In this document: positions 6,124 to 12,986 of the stretch, one piece after another
Layout of the letters: every line of letters begins with the position of its first letter
Numbering within the stretch: the stretch's first letter is position 1
DNA from: an uncultured Alphaproteobacteria bacterium
GTDB taxonomy: Bacteria > Pseudomonadota > Alphaproteobacteria > RF32 > CAG-239
Direction: 5' to 3'
NCBI GenBank assembly: GCA_934276635.1
Contig: CAKQTH010000019.1
Coordinates: 1-12,986 of the forward strand
DNA length: 12,986 bases
The notes under the pieces: generated by a model
The model's database searches: none
The model's input: the letters and a program-made list of their open reading frames with translations, nothing else
What the model was told of the DNA's origin: nothing
Translations under genes and position numbers: made by a program

Positions 6124-6155
6124 GTAATAAAAAAGGAGCAATTTTTTGCCCCTTT
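6124..6155 (-). terminator. Rho-independent terminator of the marR-macAB-OMF operon
   Basis: On the minus strand AAAGGGGCAA, loop AAAA, TTGCTCCTTT forms a 10-bp stem (6155-6132) with one G-U pair, followed by TTTATTACC. It lies 8 nt after the stop of the outer-membrane factor gene. In the plus orientation the G-U pair becomes an A/C mismatch, so it is oriented for the minus strand. Confidence 0.85.
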
Positions 6156-6163
6156 GTTTTGTA

Positions 6164-7534
6164 TTATTTTTCGTACCTTCCGGCCATTGATTTATAGATA
6201 TAATTTTCATACTTTATAATCTGATATTTTTGACGCACCAAATTTTTGCGGGAAGTATTTTCCGTATGTATCGCCTCAAGCAAATCCTTAAATTCGGCCT
6301 TTCCGTTGTCATACCTTATCTGATAATATTTAGTAATCTGCTCGTTGTTGACCACATTCTTTTTGATGTTTTCATAAACCTTTGTCGATTTGTCATAAGC
6401 ATAGTCATAATACGCCAGCTCGTTCAGCGCCTGCGTCAATGTATCCTTAAAATCGAGCACCGCAATTTCATAATCCGCCTCGGAAATTTTGATATTGTTC
6501 TTCACTCTGTTCCAATCCAAAAACGGCAGTTTCAAAGACACGCTTCCGCCCAAATACGGAAAATCAAAGGTTGTGCCGGCTTTGGTTGAAGACGAACCGA
6601 GCGCCCCGTTCAGAGACACTGTCGGGTACCAGCTCTTTTCGTTGGCCTGCCAATTTTTGAACGCCTTCCGCAAACGATATTGCGCCGCAGCCAAATCCGG
6701 ACGATTTGCCAAAACCGCCAGCGGAACATTCAAATCCACCGGCAGAATTTTTTGATTCAAAATTGAAGAATATGTAATCTCAAGCTTATCTTCAGGGCGC
6801 AGATTCAAAATATTTTTCAGGCTTTGTTCCATCTCTTTGAACTGCGTCTGTGCCTCCAAAAGGTTATTTTCTTCCGCTACAAGGCTTTGTTTTGCCTGAA
6901 CAACTTCCAGCTTGTCCGATTTTCCGTTTTCATATCTTTGCCGCGTAATTTTCAAAATATTGCGATATGCATCAATGTTTTTTTGGCACAAATCTACCGT
7001 ATTTTGCAGATATTGCAGATTGAAATACAAATCGACAACACTGTTAATCAACGCCAGACGAGCACTTTCCCTGTCCTGAACCGTTGCCGAATATTCCAAC
7101 GCCTGAGCCTTTGTTTCGTCAGCAATTTTTCCATATAAATCAACCTCATAGTTCAAGCCGAGTTCGCCCGAAAAATTATCGCTTTTGGCATAACCCTTGT
7201 TGAGCTTTTTCTGTGAAGACGCGCCCAAAGACGAAGTTAGTGTCGGAAACAAATCAGAACGCGCAATGTTCAAAGTATACAGTTGCTTGTTCACATTTAT
7301 TGCGGCTTTCAGATAGTCCGGATTATTCTCCAAAGCTTTTTGCACCAGTTTATCAAGCTCGGCCGCACCGTATCCGTTCCACCACGACGAATCTACCCTG
7401 TATTGCACTCTGATTTGCTGATTATAATGCAACTCGTCAGCCAAATTCGGGATATTTGCTTTGTCTGACGCACAGCCTGCCGTCATCAAAAAAGTTGTCA
7501 CCGCCAAAATTTGTAAAAATGTCATCTTTTTCAT
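6164..7534 (-). CDS. TolC/NodT-family outer-membrane efflux lipoprotein
   Basis: This is the outer-membrane channel of the tripartite pump encoded just upstream (456 residues). The N-terminus is a lipoprotein signal peptide with lipobox MTAGC, lipidated at Cys21, as in OprM/CusC/NodT-type factors. Two outer-membrane-efflux repeats follow: long helical stretches (LDKLVQKALENNPDYLKAA; ARLALINSVVDLYFNLQ), beta-strand segments (GELGLNYEVDLYGKI; GGSVSLKLPFLDW) and the conserved NRPDLAAAQYRLRKA. The ATG at 7534 follows the macB stop by one nucleotide (TAAGATG). A GTG at 7543, overlapping macB, is the alternative; 7534 leaves better room for the GAG ribosome site and gives a compact signal peptide. 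Last gene of the operon, followed by a terminator. Unlike E. coli MacAB, which uses a distant tolC, this pump brings its own channel. Confidence 0.92.
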   Translation of the reverse strand: MKKMTFLQILAVTTFLMTAGCASDKANIPNLADELHYNQQIRVQYRVDSSWWNGYGAAELDKLVQKALENNPDYLKAAINVNKQLYTLNIARSDLFPTLTSSLGASSQKKLNKGYAKSDNFSGELGLNYEVDLYGKIADETKAQALEYSATVQDRESARLALINSVVDLYFNLQYLQNTVDLCQKNIDAYRNILKITRQRYENGKSDKLEVVQAKQSLVAEENNLLEAQTQFKEMEQSLKNILNLRPEDKLEITYSSILNQKILPVDLNVPLAVLANRPDLAAAQYRLRKAFKNWQANEKSWYPTVSLNGALGSSSTKAGTTFDFPYLGGSVSLKLPFLDWNRVKNNIKISEADYEIAVLDFKDTLTQALNELAYYDYAYDKSTKVYENIKKNVVNNEQITKYYQIRYDNGKAEFKDLLEAIHTENTSRKNLVRQKYQIIKYENYIYKSMAGRYEK

Positions 7535-7535
7535 C

Positions 7536-9476
7536 TTATTCACTCGCCAATGCGTCTATCGGGTTGAGGTTTGAGGCGTTCTTCGCCGGCATATATCCGA
7601 AGATTATGCCGATAGAAGTTGAGCATACTAACGCCAGCACAATGGACATGGTTGAAAAAATCATTCCGAAATTGCTTGAGAATGTGTTGATTGTATAGCC
7701 AATTAAAAGCGAAAGCAAAACTCCCAAAAATCCGCCGACAATACACAATAAAACCGCCTCGGTCAAAAATTGCCGCAAAATATCCGCCTGTTTTGCGCCG
7801 ATTGCCATACGAATACCTATTTCTCCGGTTCTTTCCGTAACCGAAACAAGCATAATATTCATCACGCCTATACCTCCGACAATCAACGATATCACGGCAA
7901 TGCAGGCAATCAACAAGCGCATGGTGTCGGTCGTGCTTTCAATCGTCTGCTTAATACTATCGGTATTAATCATAAAAAAGTCTTTTTTGCCGTGGAGAAT
8001 GGTCATAATATGCTCGATACTGTCTTCCGCAACCTGAGAGCTGATATTGTCCCCGACTTTTACGGTGATAGAGTTAATATCGCGCCCGCCGTTGATTTTG
8101 TATAAAGTCGTGGTATACGGCGTCCACAAATTCATAGAATCGGACATCGGCCCCGGACTGTTGTCCTTTTCGGTCACGCCGATGACGGTCAACGGCTTTT
8201 TGTTAAAGATAATAATCTGTCCGATAGGATTCGGATTATCAGCAAAAATTTCGTTTTTGGTATTGTCGTCAATCACCACAACCGAGGCAATCTGATCAAC
8301 TTCATCTTGCGTAAATATGCGTCCTTGCGCAATTTTTTTGCCTTTTACATCAAAAAATGTCGTGCCGACTCCGGTCAAAGACGCGGTCAGAGAATAGTTT
8401 TGATAAGCCAATGTTCCGCTGGCCGAAACCCTCGGGGTTGCATTGTCAATAAAACTTTGCTGCGCCAAAAAGTCGGCGTCTGAAACCTTCAGCGTTTTAA
8501 CTTTTCCAGAGCGCATATCGCCAAAGCCTTTTCCAGGAAGAATATCTATCGTATTTGTTCCCATCGAGTTAATACGCTCCATAATCTTTTCCTGCGATGC
8601 TTTTCCGAGCGCGACCACCGATACCACCGACGCAATGCCGATAATAATCCCGAGCATAGTCAAAAGCGAACGCATTTTGTTTGCCATAATGGCATGAACA
8701 GACATATTAAACGATTCGGCAAAGCTGTCTTTCATTTCTCTGAATCTATTGCGTTTTGCGGGTTGAACAGTGTTCTTGAGTTGATAAATCGTATCATTTT
8801 TCCGCGTGTCGGATATAATGCAACCGTCTTTGATTTCGATAATGCGGCTGGCCTGCTGAGCAATGCCTTTATCGTGCGTTACCAAAACAATGGTATGCCC
8901 CATACGATGCAGCCGATGAATAATTTCCATTACCATTTCGCCGCTTTTGGAATCAAGCGCTCCGGTCGGCTCGTCTGCCAATATAATCTCACCACCGTTC
9001 ATCAGCGCACGGGCGATACTGACTCTCTGTTGTTGTCCGCCGGAAAGCTGATTCGGCCGATTGTGCAGCCTGTCCTGCAGCTCAAGTTCGGTCAGCAACA
9101 TCTGCGCCCGCTTAATACGCTCGTCTTTCTTGACTCCGGAATAGATTGCTGGAAGCGCCGTATTTTCCACCGCATCAAGACTTGACAACAAATTATATCT
9201 TTGAAAGATAAATCCGAAAGTTTTGCTGCGCAATGCGGCCAATTCGTCTTTTGTAAGTTTTGCAACTTCCTGCCCGTTGATTTTGTATGAGCCTTCGGTC
9301 GGAGTATCCAAACAGCCGATGATATTCATCAAAGTGGATTTTCCGCTGCCAGATTGTCCGATAATCGACACAAAATCGCCCTTTTCAACCGAAAAATCGA
9401 CATCTTTCAGAACATGGACGCGGTTTTCTCCGCTGCCGAAAAACTTATTGATTTTTTTTAGCTTGATAATATTCAT
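7536..9476 (-). CDS. macB: MacB-type ABC transporter, ATPase-permease fusion
   Basis: This inner-membrane motor of a tripartite exporter has 646 residues, matching MacB (about 650). The N-terminal ATPase has Walker A GQSGSGKST (40-48), signature LSGGQQQR (144-151), Walker B IILADE (164-169) and the H-loop HD at 201-202. A linker leads to the first membrane segment (about 271-291), a large periplasmic domain, and three C-terminal membrane segments in an FtsX-like domain (from about 520, including IGVMNIMLVSVTERTGEIGI). MacB proteins transmit ATP-driven motion to the periplasm to push substrates such as macrolides, peptides or lipopeptides into the outer-membrane channel. The ATG overlaps the macA stop by one base (TAATG) and has GAGAGG upstream. 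Substrate cannot be told from the sequence. Confidence 0.95.
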   Translation of the reverse strand: MNIIKLKKINKFFGSGENRVHVLKDVDFSVEKGDFVSIIGQSGSGKSTLMNIIGCLDTPTEGSYKINGQEVAKLTKDELAALRSKTFGFIFQRYNLLSSLDAVENTALPAIYSGVKKDERIKRAQMLLTELELQDRLHNRPNQLSGGQQQRVSIARALMNGGEIILADEPTGALDSKSGEMVMEIIHRLHRMGHTIVLVTHDKGIAQQASRIIEIKDGCIISDTRKNDTIYQLKNTVQPAKRNRFREMKDSFAESFNMSVHAIMANKMRSLLTMLGIIIGIASVVSVVALGKASQEKIMERINSMGTNTIDILPGKGFGDMRSGKVKTLKVSDADFLAQQSFIDNATPRVSASGTLAYQNYSLTASLTGVGTTFFDVKGKKIAQGRIFTQDEVDQIASVVVIDDNTKNEIFADNPNPIGQIIIFNKKPLTVIGVTEKDNSPGPMSDSMNLWTPYTTTLYKINGGRDINSITVKVGDNISSQVAEDSIEHIMTILHGKKDFFMINTDSIKQTIESTTDTMRLLIACIAVISLIVGGIGVMNIMLVSVTERTGEIGIRMAIGAKQADILRQFLTEAVLLCIVGGFLGVLLSLLIGYTINTFSSNFGMIFSTMSIVLALVCSTSIGIIFGYMPAKNASNLNPIDALASE

Positions 9477-10651
9477 TAAAAGCCTCTCGGTCCCTTTATT
9501 TGGGCAACTTTATCCGAAACTTCGGACGCCGACAACTGAGCGATAATAACTTCATCGCCTTCCTGCAGGCCGTATTTTACTTCAATATTAAGCCCGTCGG
9601 AAACTCCGGTTTGTATCGGCCGCTCCTGAACTCCGGACGATGTCAGAATATTTACATATGGTTCGCTTTTATCCGTACGCAGCGCCAAAACCGGAATACT
9701 CAGAACATCTTTCGCCTCATCAACATATATCACGGTTTGAGTCGTCATACCGATTCTCAAATCTCCGCTTTCATTCGGAACAACCAACCGCCCGTAATAA
9801 TATATCGCCTCAGAAGAACCTACGACTTCGCCGTATTCGCCGTTTGTGAGCAAAGTCAGACCAGGATCGATTGCCTTTAAAGTTGTCTCTTTGATATCTT
9901 TTGAATTGCCCAAAATCGAATAGGTGACCTTTGCGCCCTGCTTAACATTTGCAATATCGCCCTCAGAAATTTCAATCAAAATCTCCATTTTCGAAAGATC
10001 GGCAATCTGCACAATCGTCGGGGTGTTCATCGCCGCATTAACGGTCTGGCCTTCTTTTACCGGAATTGAAACAACCGTGCCGTCAAGAGGCGCCGTAATT
10101 TTTGTATATCCCAAATTTGTCTGCGCCGTATTCAGCGAAATTTCACTTTCGGCAATAGAAGATTCCAACTCGGTGACTTTTGCTTTTGCGGTCTCATACG
10201 AATCTTGCGAATTTTCAAAATCTTCTTCCGATGCGGCATCGTTCGTACGCAGTTTTTGCATTCTGTCATATTGTTTTTGCGCGATTCTCAGCGAAACTTT
10301 TGCTGCGTTCAGCTGCGCATTCAGACTGTTGAGTTTGGCCTTGTTTTCTTCAACCGCATTAGTCTGCGTTGTCGAATCAATTTGTGCAATCATATCGCCT
10401 TTTTTAACTTCCTGCCCGATGGAAACATAAAGTTTTTCAATCTTTCCGGACGCCTGCGCACCGACGGTGACCAACTCGACAGCCTTTACCTCGCCGGTCG
10501 CATTCACAACTTTATTAATGGTTTTTCTGCTGACTTTTTCAGTAATATACGAAACCTGTTCTTTTGCAAACATATGCTTATATACGGCAAAACCGGCTGC
10601 CGCGACAATCAAAAGCAATATAACGATTTTCTTTTTGCGGAGACCAAGCAT
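9476..10651 (-). CDS. macA: MacA-type periplasmic adaptor (membrane fusion protein)
   Basis: A 391-residue HlyD/RND-type adaptor that links MacB to the outer-membrane channel. An N-terminal membrane anchor (about residues 8-25) replaces a cleaved signal. A lipoyl half-motif follows (SGKIEKLYVSIGQEVKKGDM), then a long helical hairpin (about 95-190, rich in Ala, Gln, Lys and Glu, with AAKVSLRIAQKQYDRM and ESSIAESEISLNTAQTNL), the second lipoyl half (YTKITAPLDGTVVSIPVKEG), then beta-barrel and membrane-proximal domains. It starts 2 nt after the marR stop with AAGGA in the marR tail, and overlaps macB by one base, so translation of the operon is tightly linked. Confidence 0.94.
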   Translation of the reverse strand: MLGLRKKKIVILLLIVAAAGFAVYKHMFAKEQVSYITEKVSRKTINKVVNATGEVKAVELVTVGAQASGKIEKLYVSIGQEVKKGDMIAQIDSTTQTNAVEENKAKLNSLNAQLNAAKVSLRIAQKQYDRMQKLRTNDAASEEDFENSQDSYETAKAKVTELESSIAESEISLNTAQTNLGYTKITAPLDGTVVSIPVKEGQTVNAAMNTPTIVQIADLSKMEILIEISEGDIANVKQGAKVTYSILGNSKDIKETTLKAIDPGLTLLTNGEYGEVVGSSEAIYYYGRLVVPNESGDLRIGMTTQTVIYVDEAKDVLSIPVLALRTDKSEPYVNILTSSGVQERPIQTGVSDGLNIEVKYGLQEGDEVIIAQLSASEVSDKVAQIKGPRGF

Positions 10652-10653
10652 AA

Positions 10654-11103
10654 CTAATTTTCCTTTATAATATATTCCAAAATATCGTTCACGGTTTTCA
10701 GGCTGTCATAAAATTTTTCCGTATTTTCTGCCGAAATTTTATCAAGCAGCGACTGCGCCAAAGCCTGAGCCTTCTTTTCATTTTTTTCAAAATATTTTTT
10801 CCCTTTTGCGGTAATAAAATAATATGTGTTGCGCCGATTTGAAGCATCAATTTCATGAGAAATCAAGCCTTCTTTTTCAAGCTTTGCATACAAAATGCAC
10901 AAATTTTGCGGAGAATGTCCGGTAGCCTCGGCAATTTCTTTCAGCCTGCGCTTTCCGTTTTCCAGCAAATCGTTGAGCAAAAACATTGTCTGCGGCTTGG
11001 CAAAATCCTTATTTTTCAAAAGTTCAAACAAAATCTTTTTGCTGAACTTTCTTTCAATTTCCACCATCCGCCAAAATTCAGAAATAAGTATATTTTGCTT
11101 CAT
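10654..11103 (-). CDS. MarR-family transcriptional regulator
   Basis: A 149-residue winged-helix regulator. The DNA-binding part runs from about residue 38 to 105: LLNDLLENGKRRLKEIAEATGHSPQNLCILYAKLEKEGLI is the helix-turn-helix, and DASNRRNTYYFITAKGKKYF is the wing with the Asp/Arg residues typical of MarR. The outer helices provide the dimer interface. It is the first gene of the pump operon, so it most likely represses its own promoter and thereby macAB and the outer-membrane factor until a ligand, perhaps a pump substrate, releases it. The ATG has an excellent Shine-Dalgarno (AAAGGAG) and palindromes lie just upstream. The ligand is unknown. Confidence 0.9.
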   Translation of the reverse strand: MKQNILISEFWRMVEIERKFSKKILFELLKNKDFAKPQTMFLLNDLLENGKRRLKEIAEATGHSPQNLCILYAKLEKEGLISHEIDASNRRNTYYFITAKGKKYFEKNEKKAQALAQSLLDKISAENTEKFYDSLKTVNDILEYIIKEN

Positions 11104-11122
11104 ACCGACTCCTTTGTTAATA

Positions 11123-11161
11123 CATTTAACAATTAAATGCTTTAATCATTAAATGATTTAA
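11123..11161. promoter_or_regulatory. Paired palindromes, likely MarR-regulator operators
   Basis: Two inverted repeats lie between the marR start and its -35 box. The first is CATTTAA-CAA-TTAAATG (11123-11139, perfect 7-bp arms). The second is centred on 11151, with perfect arms ATCATT (11145-11150) and AATGAT (11152-11157) inside a longer imperfect palindrome (11141-11161). Centres are 20 bp apart, about two helical turns, and the second covers the -10. They share the half-site TTAAATG. This is what an autoregulating MarR dimer pair would use, though the AT-rich context calls for caution. Confidence 0.6.
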
Positions 11162-11184
11162 TAATTATTTTATTTAATTGTCAA
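11156..11184 (-). promoter_or_regulatory. Promoter of the marR-macAB-OMF operon
   Basis: On the minus strand a perfect -35 TTGACA (11184-11179) is followed after 17 nt by TTAAAT (11161-11156, 4 of 6 matches). The predicted start is near 11149, about 45 nt before the marR ATG, and the paired palindromes cover the -10 and the start region. Confidence 0.65.
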
Positions 11185-11220
11185 GATGTTTTTTGCAGAT
11201 TTTTCTCTGTCAAATTCAAA

Positions 11221-11243
11221 TAAGGGCGCTGTTAACGCCCTTA
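11221..11243 (-). terminator. Terminator hairpin after the Lon-type protease gene
   Basis: A perfect 8-bp stem, TAAGGGCG and CGCCCTTA with a 7-nt loop, begins 9 nt after the protease stop. On the minus strand it is followed by TTTGAATTTG, a broken rather than continuous T tract, so termination may be partial. Read-through would enter the marR promoter region. Confidence 0.7.
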
Positions 11244-11252
11244 TCGCAAAAG

Positions 11253-12986
11253 CTATCCGGCCATACAACCATGTGTTTCTTTAGCATAATGAATATATTG
11301 TTTATAATAATCTTCAATTGCCTTTTTCACCAGTCCGTTTACCGAATTTTTCGGATAATTGCCGTGTTTGTCGGGGACGCCGGCCGGAATTCCGGTCAAA
11401 ATCTCAATACCGTCGTCCACCGTATCTATTGCATAAATATGGAATTTTCCGTCTTCAACCGCCTTGACGATATCTTCTCTGAGCATCAAATTTCCGACAT
11501 TGGTTCGCGGAATAATCACGCCCTGATTGCCGGTCAAATCAGAATGCGAACATACATCAAAGAAGCCCTCGATTTTTTCGTTCACGCCGCCAATCGGCTG
11601 AATTTCGCCAAACTGATTGATTGATCCGGTTACTGCAATGCTTTGTTTTATCGGCAGATTTGCAATTGCCGACAACATACAGTAATATTCGGTAGAAGAT
11701 GCGCTGTCTCCGTCAACCCCGCCGTACGACTGCTCAAACACAATCGATGCGGAAAGCGAAAGCGGAGAAGTTTTTGCAAACCTGTTTGCCAGCAATGCCT
11801 GCAAAATCAACACGCCTTTGGTATGAATCGGTCCGGACATTGCGATTTCGCGTTCAATATTCAAAAATTCTCCGCGTCCGAGACGAACCTGTGTTGTAAT
11901 TCTTGAGGGTTTTCCGAACGAATGCTCGCCGAAATCATATACCACAAGGCCGTTAATCTGTCCGACGCAGCTACCGGTTACATCCATTAATATGGTGCCT
12001 TTGTCAATCTGCTCAAGCATTGCCTGTTTGATTCTGTCGCTGCGGTAAATCTGCGCTTCTATCGCCTGTTCAATATGATTTTTGCCGATTTGTTTCGCAT
12101 TTGATTTTCGAGCCCAATAATCCGCCTCGCGCAGCAAATCTCCAATTGAGGCAATATGCGCCGAAAGTTTTTCCGAATCGTCCGCAAGCCGCGAAGAATA
12201 TTCGATAACCCGAGCTACCGCCTGCTGATTAAGAGAACGCAGCTTCTTTTTCTTTGAAAGCGAACCAATAAGTTTTGCATATTCAATTTCATTGGCCTCG
12301 GTTCTGTCCATCAAAACCCCAAAATCGGCTTTTACCTTAAAGAAGTCCGAAAAATCTGGGTCTCTTTCCAGCAGAAGATCATACAAATCTTCATCACCGG
12401 TCAAAATTATTTTTACATCAAGCGGAATTGGCTCTGGATCAAGCGAAACGGTCGTAAAGCTTGTTTCGTCGCCGGGAGTCTCAATTTTAATGCTTTTCGA
12501 GGCCAGCGCGCGTTTAAGCGAATCCCAAGCATACGGCTGAATCAAGAGCTTGCGGGCATCTATCAGCAAAAATCCGCCGTTTGCCTGATGCAAAGCTCCG
12601 GCTTTTATCAAACTGAAGTCCGTAAGCAACGCGCCGTATTGCTGGATTTTTTCAACCTTACCTACCAAATTTCCCTGTGTCGGGTGATCAAGCACAATCA
12701 GCGGAGCGCCCGAATCCGGAACATTTTTCACAATAACATTTACCTTAAATTTTGCAAATTTGTTTTCTTCCGGCTTGTTTAATCTGGTCAGCAAAGCGGC
12801 CAGCGGATCTTCTTCTGCTCCGAGCTGCGATTGATTTTCGTTTGAGGGCAAAAACTCGTCAATATTTTCAATGATATATTTTTGAATATTTTTCAAAAAG
12901 TCTGTTGCCGATTTGTTTTTCTTATATTTTTTCTTCAGTTCATCAATATTCGGTTTGATGGCCGATTTTACAAAACTTTCTTTCAG
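11253..12986 (-). CDS. AAA/Lon-type ATP-dependent protease (LonB/YcbZ-like), C-terminal part
   Basis: The frame is open to the right edge with no stop, so this is a 577-residue C-terminal fragment of a protein whose start is outside. The putative first codon at 12896 is a TTG inside the gene, not the true start. The ATPase part shows a Walker B-like segment (HQANGGFLLIDARKLL, about residues 133-148) and a sensor-like IILTGDEDLYDLL. The C-terminal Lon proteolytic domain has its serine in GVDGDSASST (Ser428 of the fragment) and its lysine in PIGGVNEKIEG (Lys471), the Ser-Lys dyad in the LonB-like GDSAS form rather than the LonA PKDGPSAG form. Such proteins belong to the AAA_32/COG1067 group; their substrates are poorly known. 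The Walker A should lie beyond the window. Last gene of its unit, followed by a hairpin. Confidence 0.9.
   Translation of the reverse strand: MKESFVKSAIKPNIDELKKKYKKNKSATDFLKNIQKYIIENIDEFLPSNENQSQLGAEEDPLAALLTRLNKPEENKFAKFKVNVIVKNVPDSGAPLIVLDHPTQGNLVGKVEKIQQYGALLTDFSLIKAGALHQANGGFLLIDARKLLIQPYAWDSLKRALASKSIKIETPGDETSFTTVSLDPEPIPLDVKIILTGDEDLYDLLLERDPDFSDFFKVKADFGVLMDRTEANEIEYAKLIGSLSKKKKLRSLNQQAVARVIEYSSRLADDSEKLSAHIASIGDLLREADYWARKSNAKQIGKNHIEQAIEAQIYRSDRIKQAMLEQIDKGTILMDVTGSCVGQINGLVVYDFGEHSFGKPSRITTQVRLGRGEFLNIEREIAMSGPIHTKGVLILQALLANRFAKTSPLSLSASIVFEQSYGGVDGDSASSTEYYCMLSAIANLPIKQSIAVTGSINQFGEIQPIGGVNEKIEGFFDVCSHSDLTGNQGVIIPRTNVGNLMLREDIVKAVEDGKFHIYAIDTVDDGIEILTGIPAGVPDKHGNYPKNSVNGLVKKAIEDYYKQYIHYAKETHGCMAG

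Noticed and set aside
12894..12896. TTG start for the Lon-type gene.
   Set aside because: The frame remains open to the window edge, and a Lon-type ATPase needs far more N-terminal sequence, so this is an internal leucine codon.

Overview
The window reads as a moderately AT-rich chromosomal segment of an anaerobic or facultatively anaerobic Gram-negative bacterium. An alphaproteobacterium is most likely: the phosphatidylserine decarboxylase has an RFGSR cleavage motif and sits directly before pssA, and a lipoprotein-type outer-membrane efflux channel is present. An oxygen-sensitive class III ribonucleotide reductase points to anaerobic growth. The lineage is an inference from gene content, not from a marker gene.

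Layout, left to right. (1) Positions 1-63 hold the first 21 codons of a minus-strand gene for a membrane or exported protein, cut by the window edge at a run of at least eight G on its coding strand. (2) Positions 177-3170 (minus) are an anaerobic dNTP-synthesis operon: nrdD, a separate 69-codon glycyl-radical protein, and the radical-SAM activase nrdG. Two NrdR-like operators 31 bp apart sit on its promoter. (3) Positions 3559-5057 (minus) are psd-pssA, which make phosphatidylserine and then phosphatidylethanolamine; the two genes overlap by one base. (4) Positions 5226-5771 (plus) carry tRNA-Leu(UAA), then an ASCH-domain protein with its own promoter. (5) Positions 5840-6058 (minus) encode a small exported, very basic protein built of K-[D/N]-G-L tetrads. 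(6) Positions 6164-11103 (minus) are a complete tripartite export operon, marR-macA-macB-outer-membrane factor, with genes touching or overlapping and paired palindromes over the marR promoter. (7) Positions 11253-12986 (minus) are the C-terminal part of an AAA/Lon-type protease, cut at the right edge.

The pieces look like largely independent housekeeping or stress units separated by intrinsic terminators (3511-3537, 5319-5345, 5802-5826, 6124-6155, 11221-11243). The most unusual items are the split ribonucleotide reductase, where the glycyl-radical domain is its own cistron behind two in-frame stops and a strong ribosome binding site, and the small tetrad-repeat exported protein. I saw no CRISPR array, insertion sequence, prophage or defence system.
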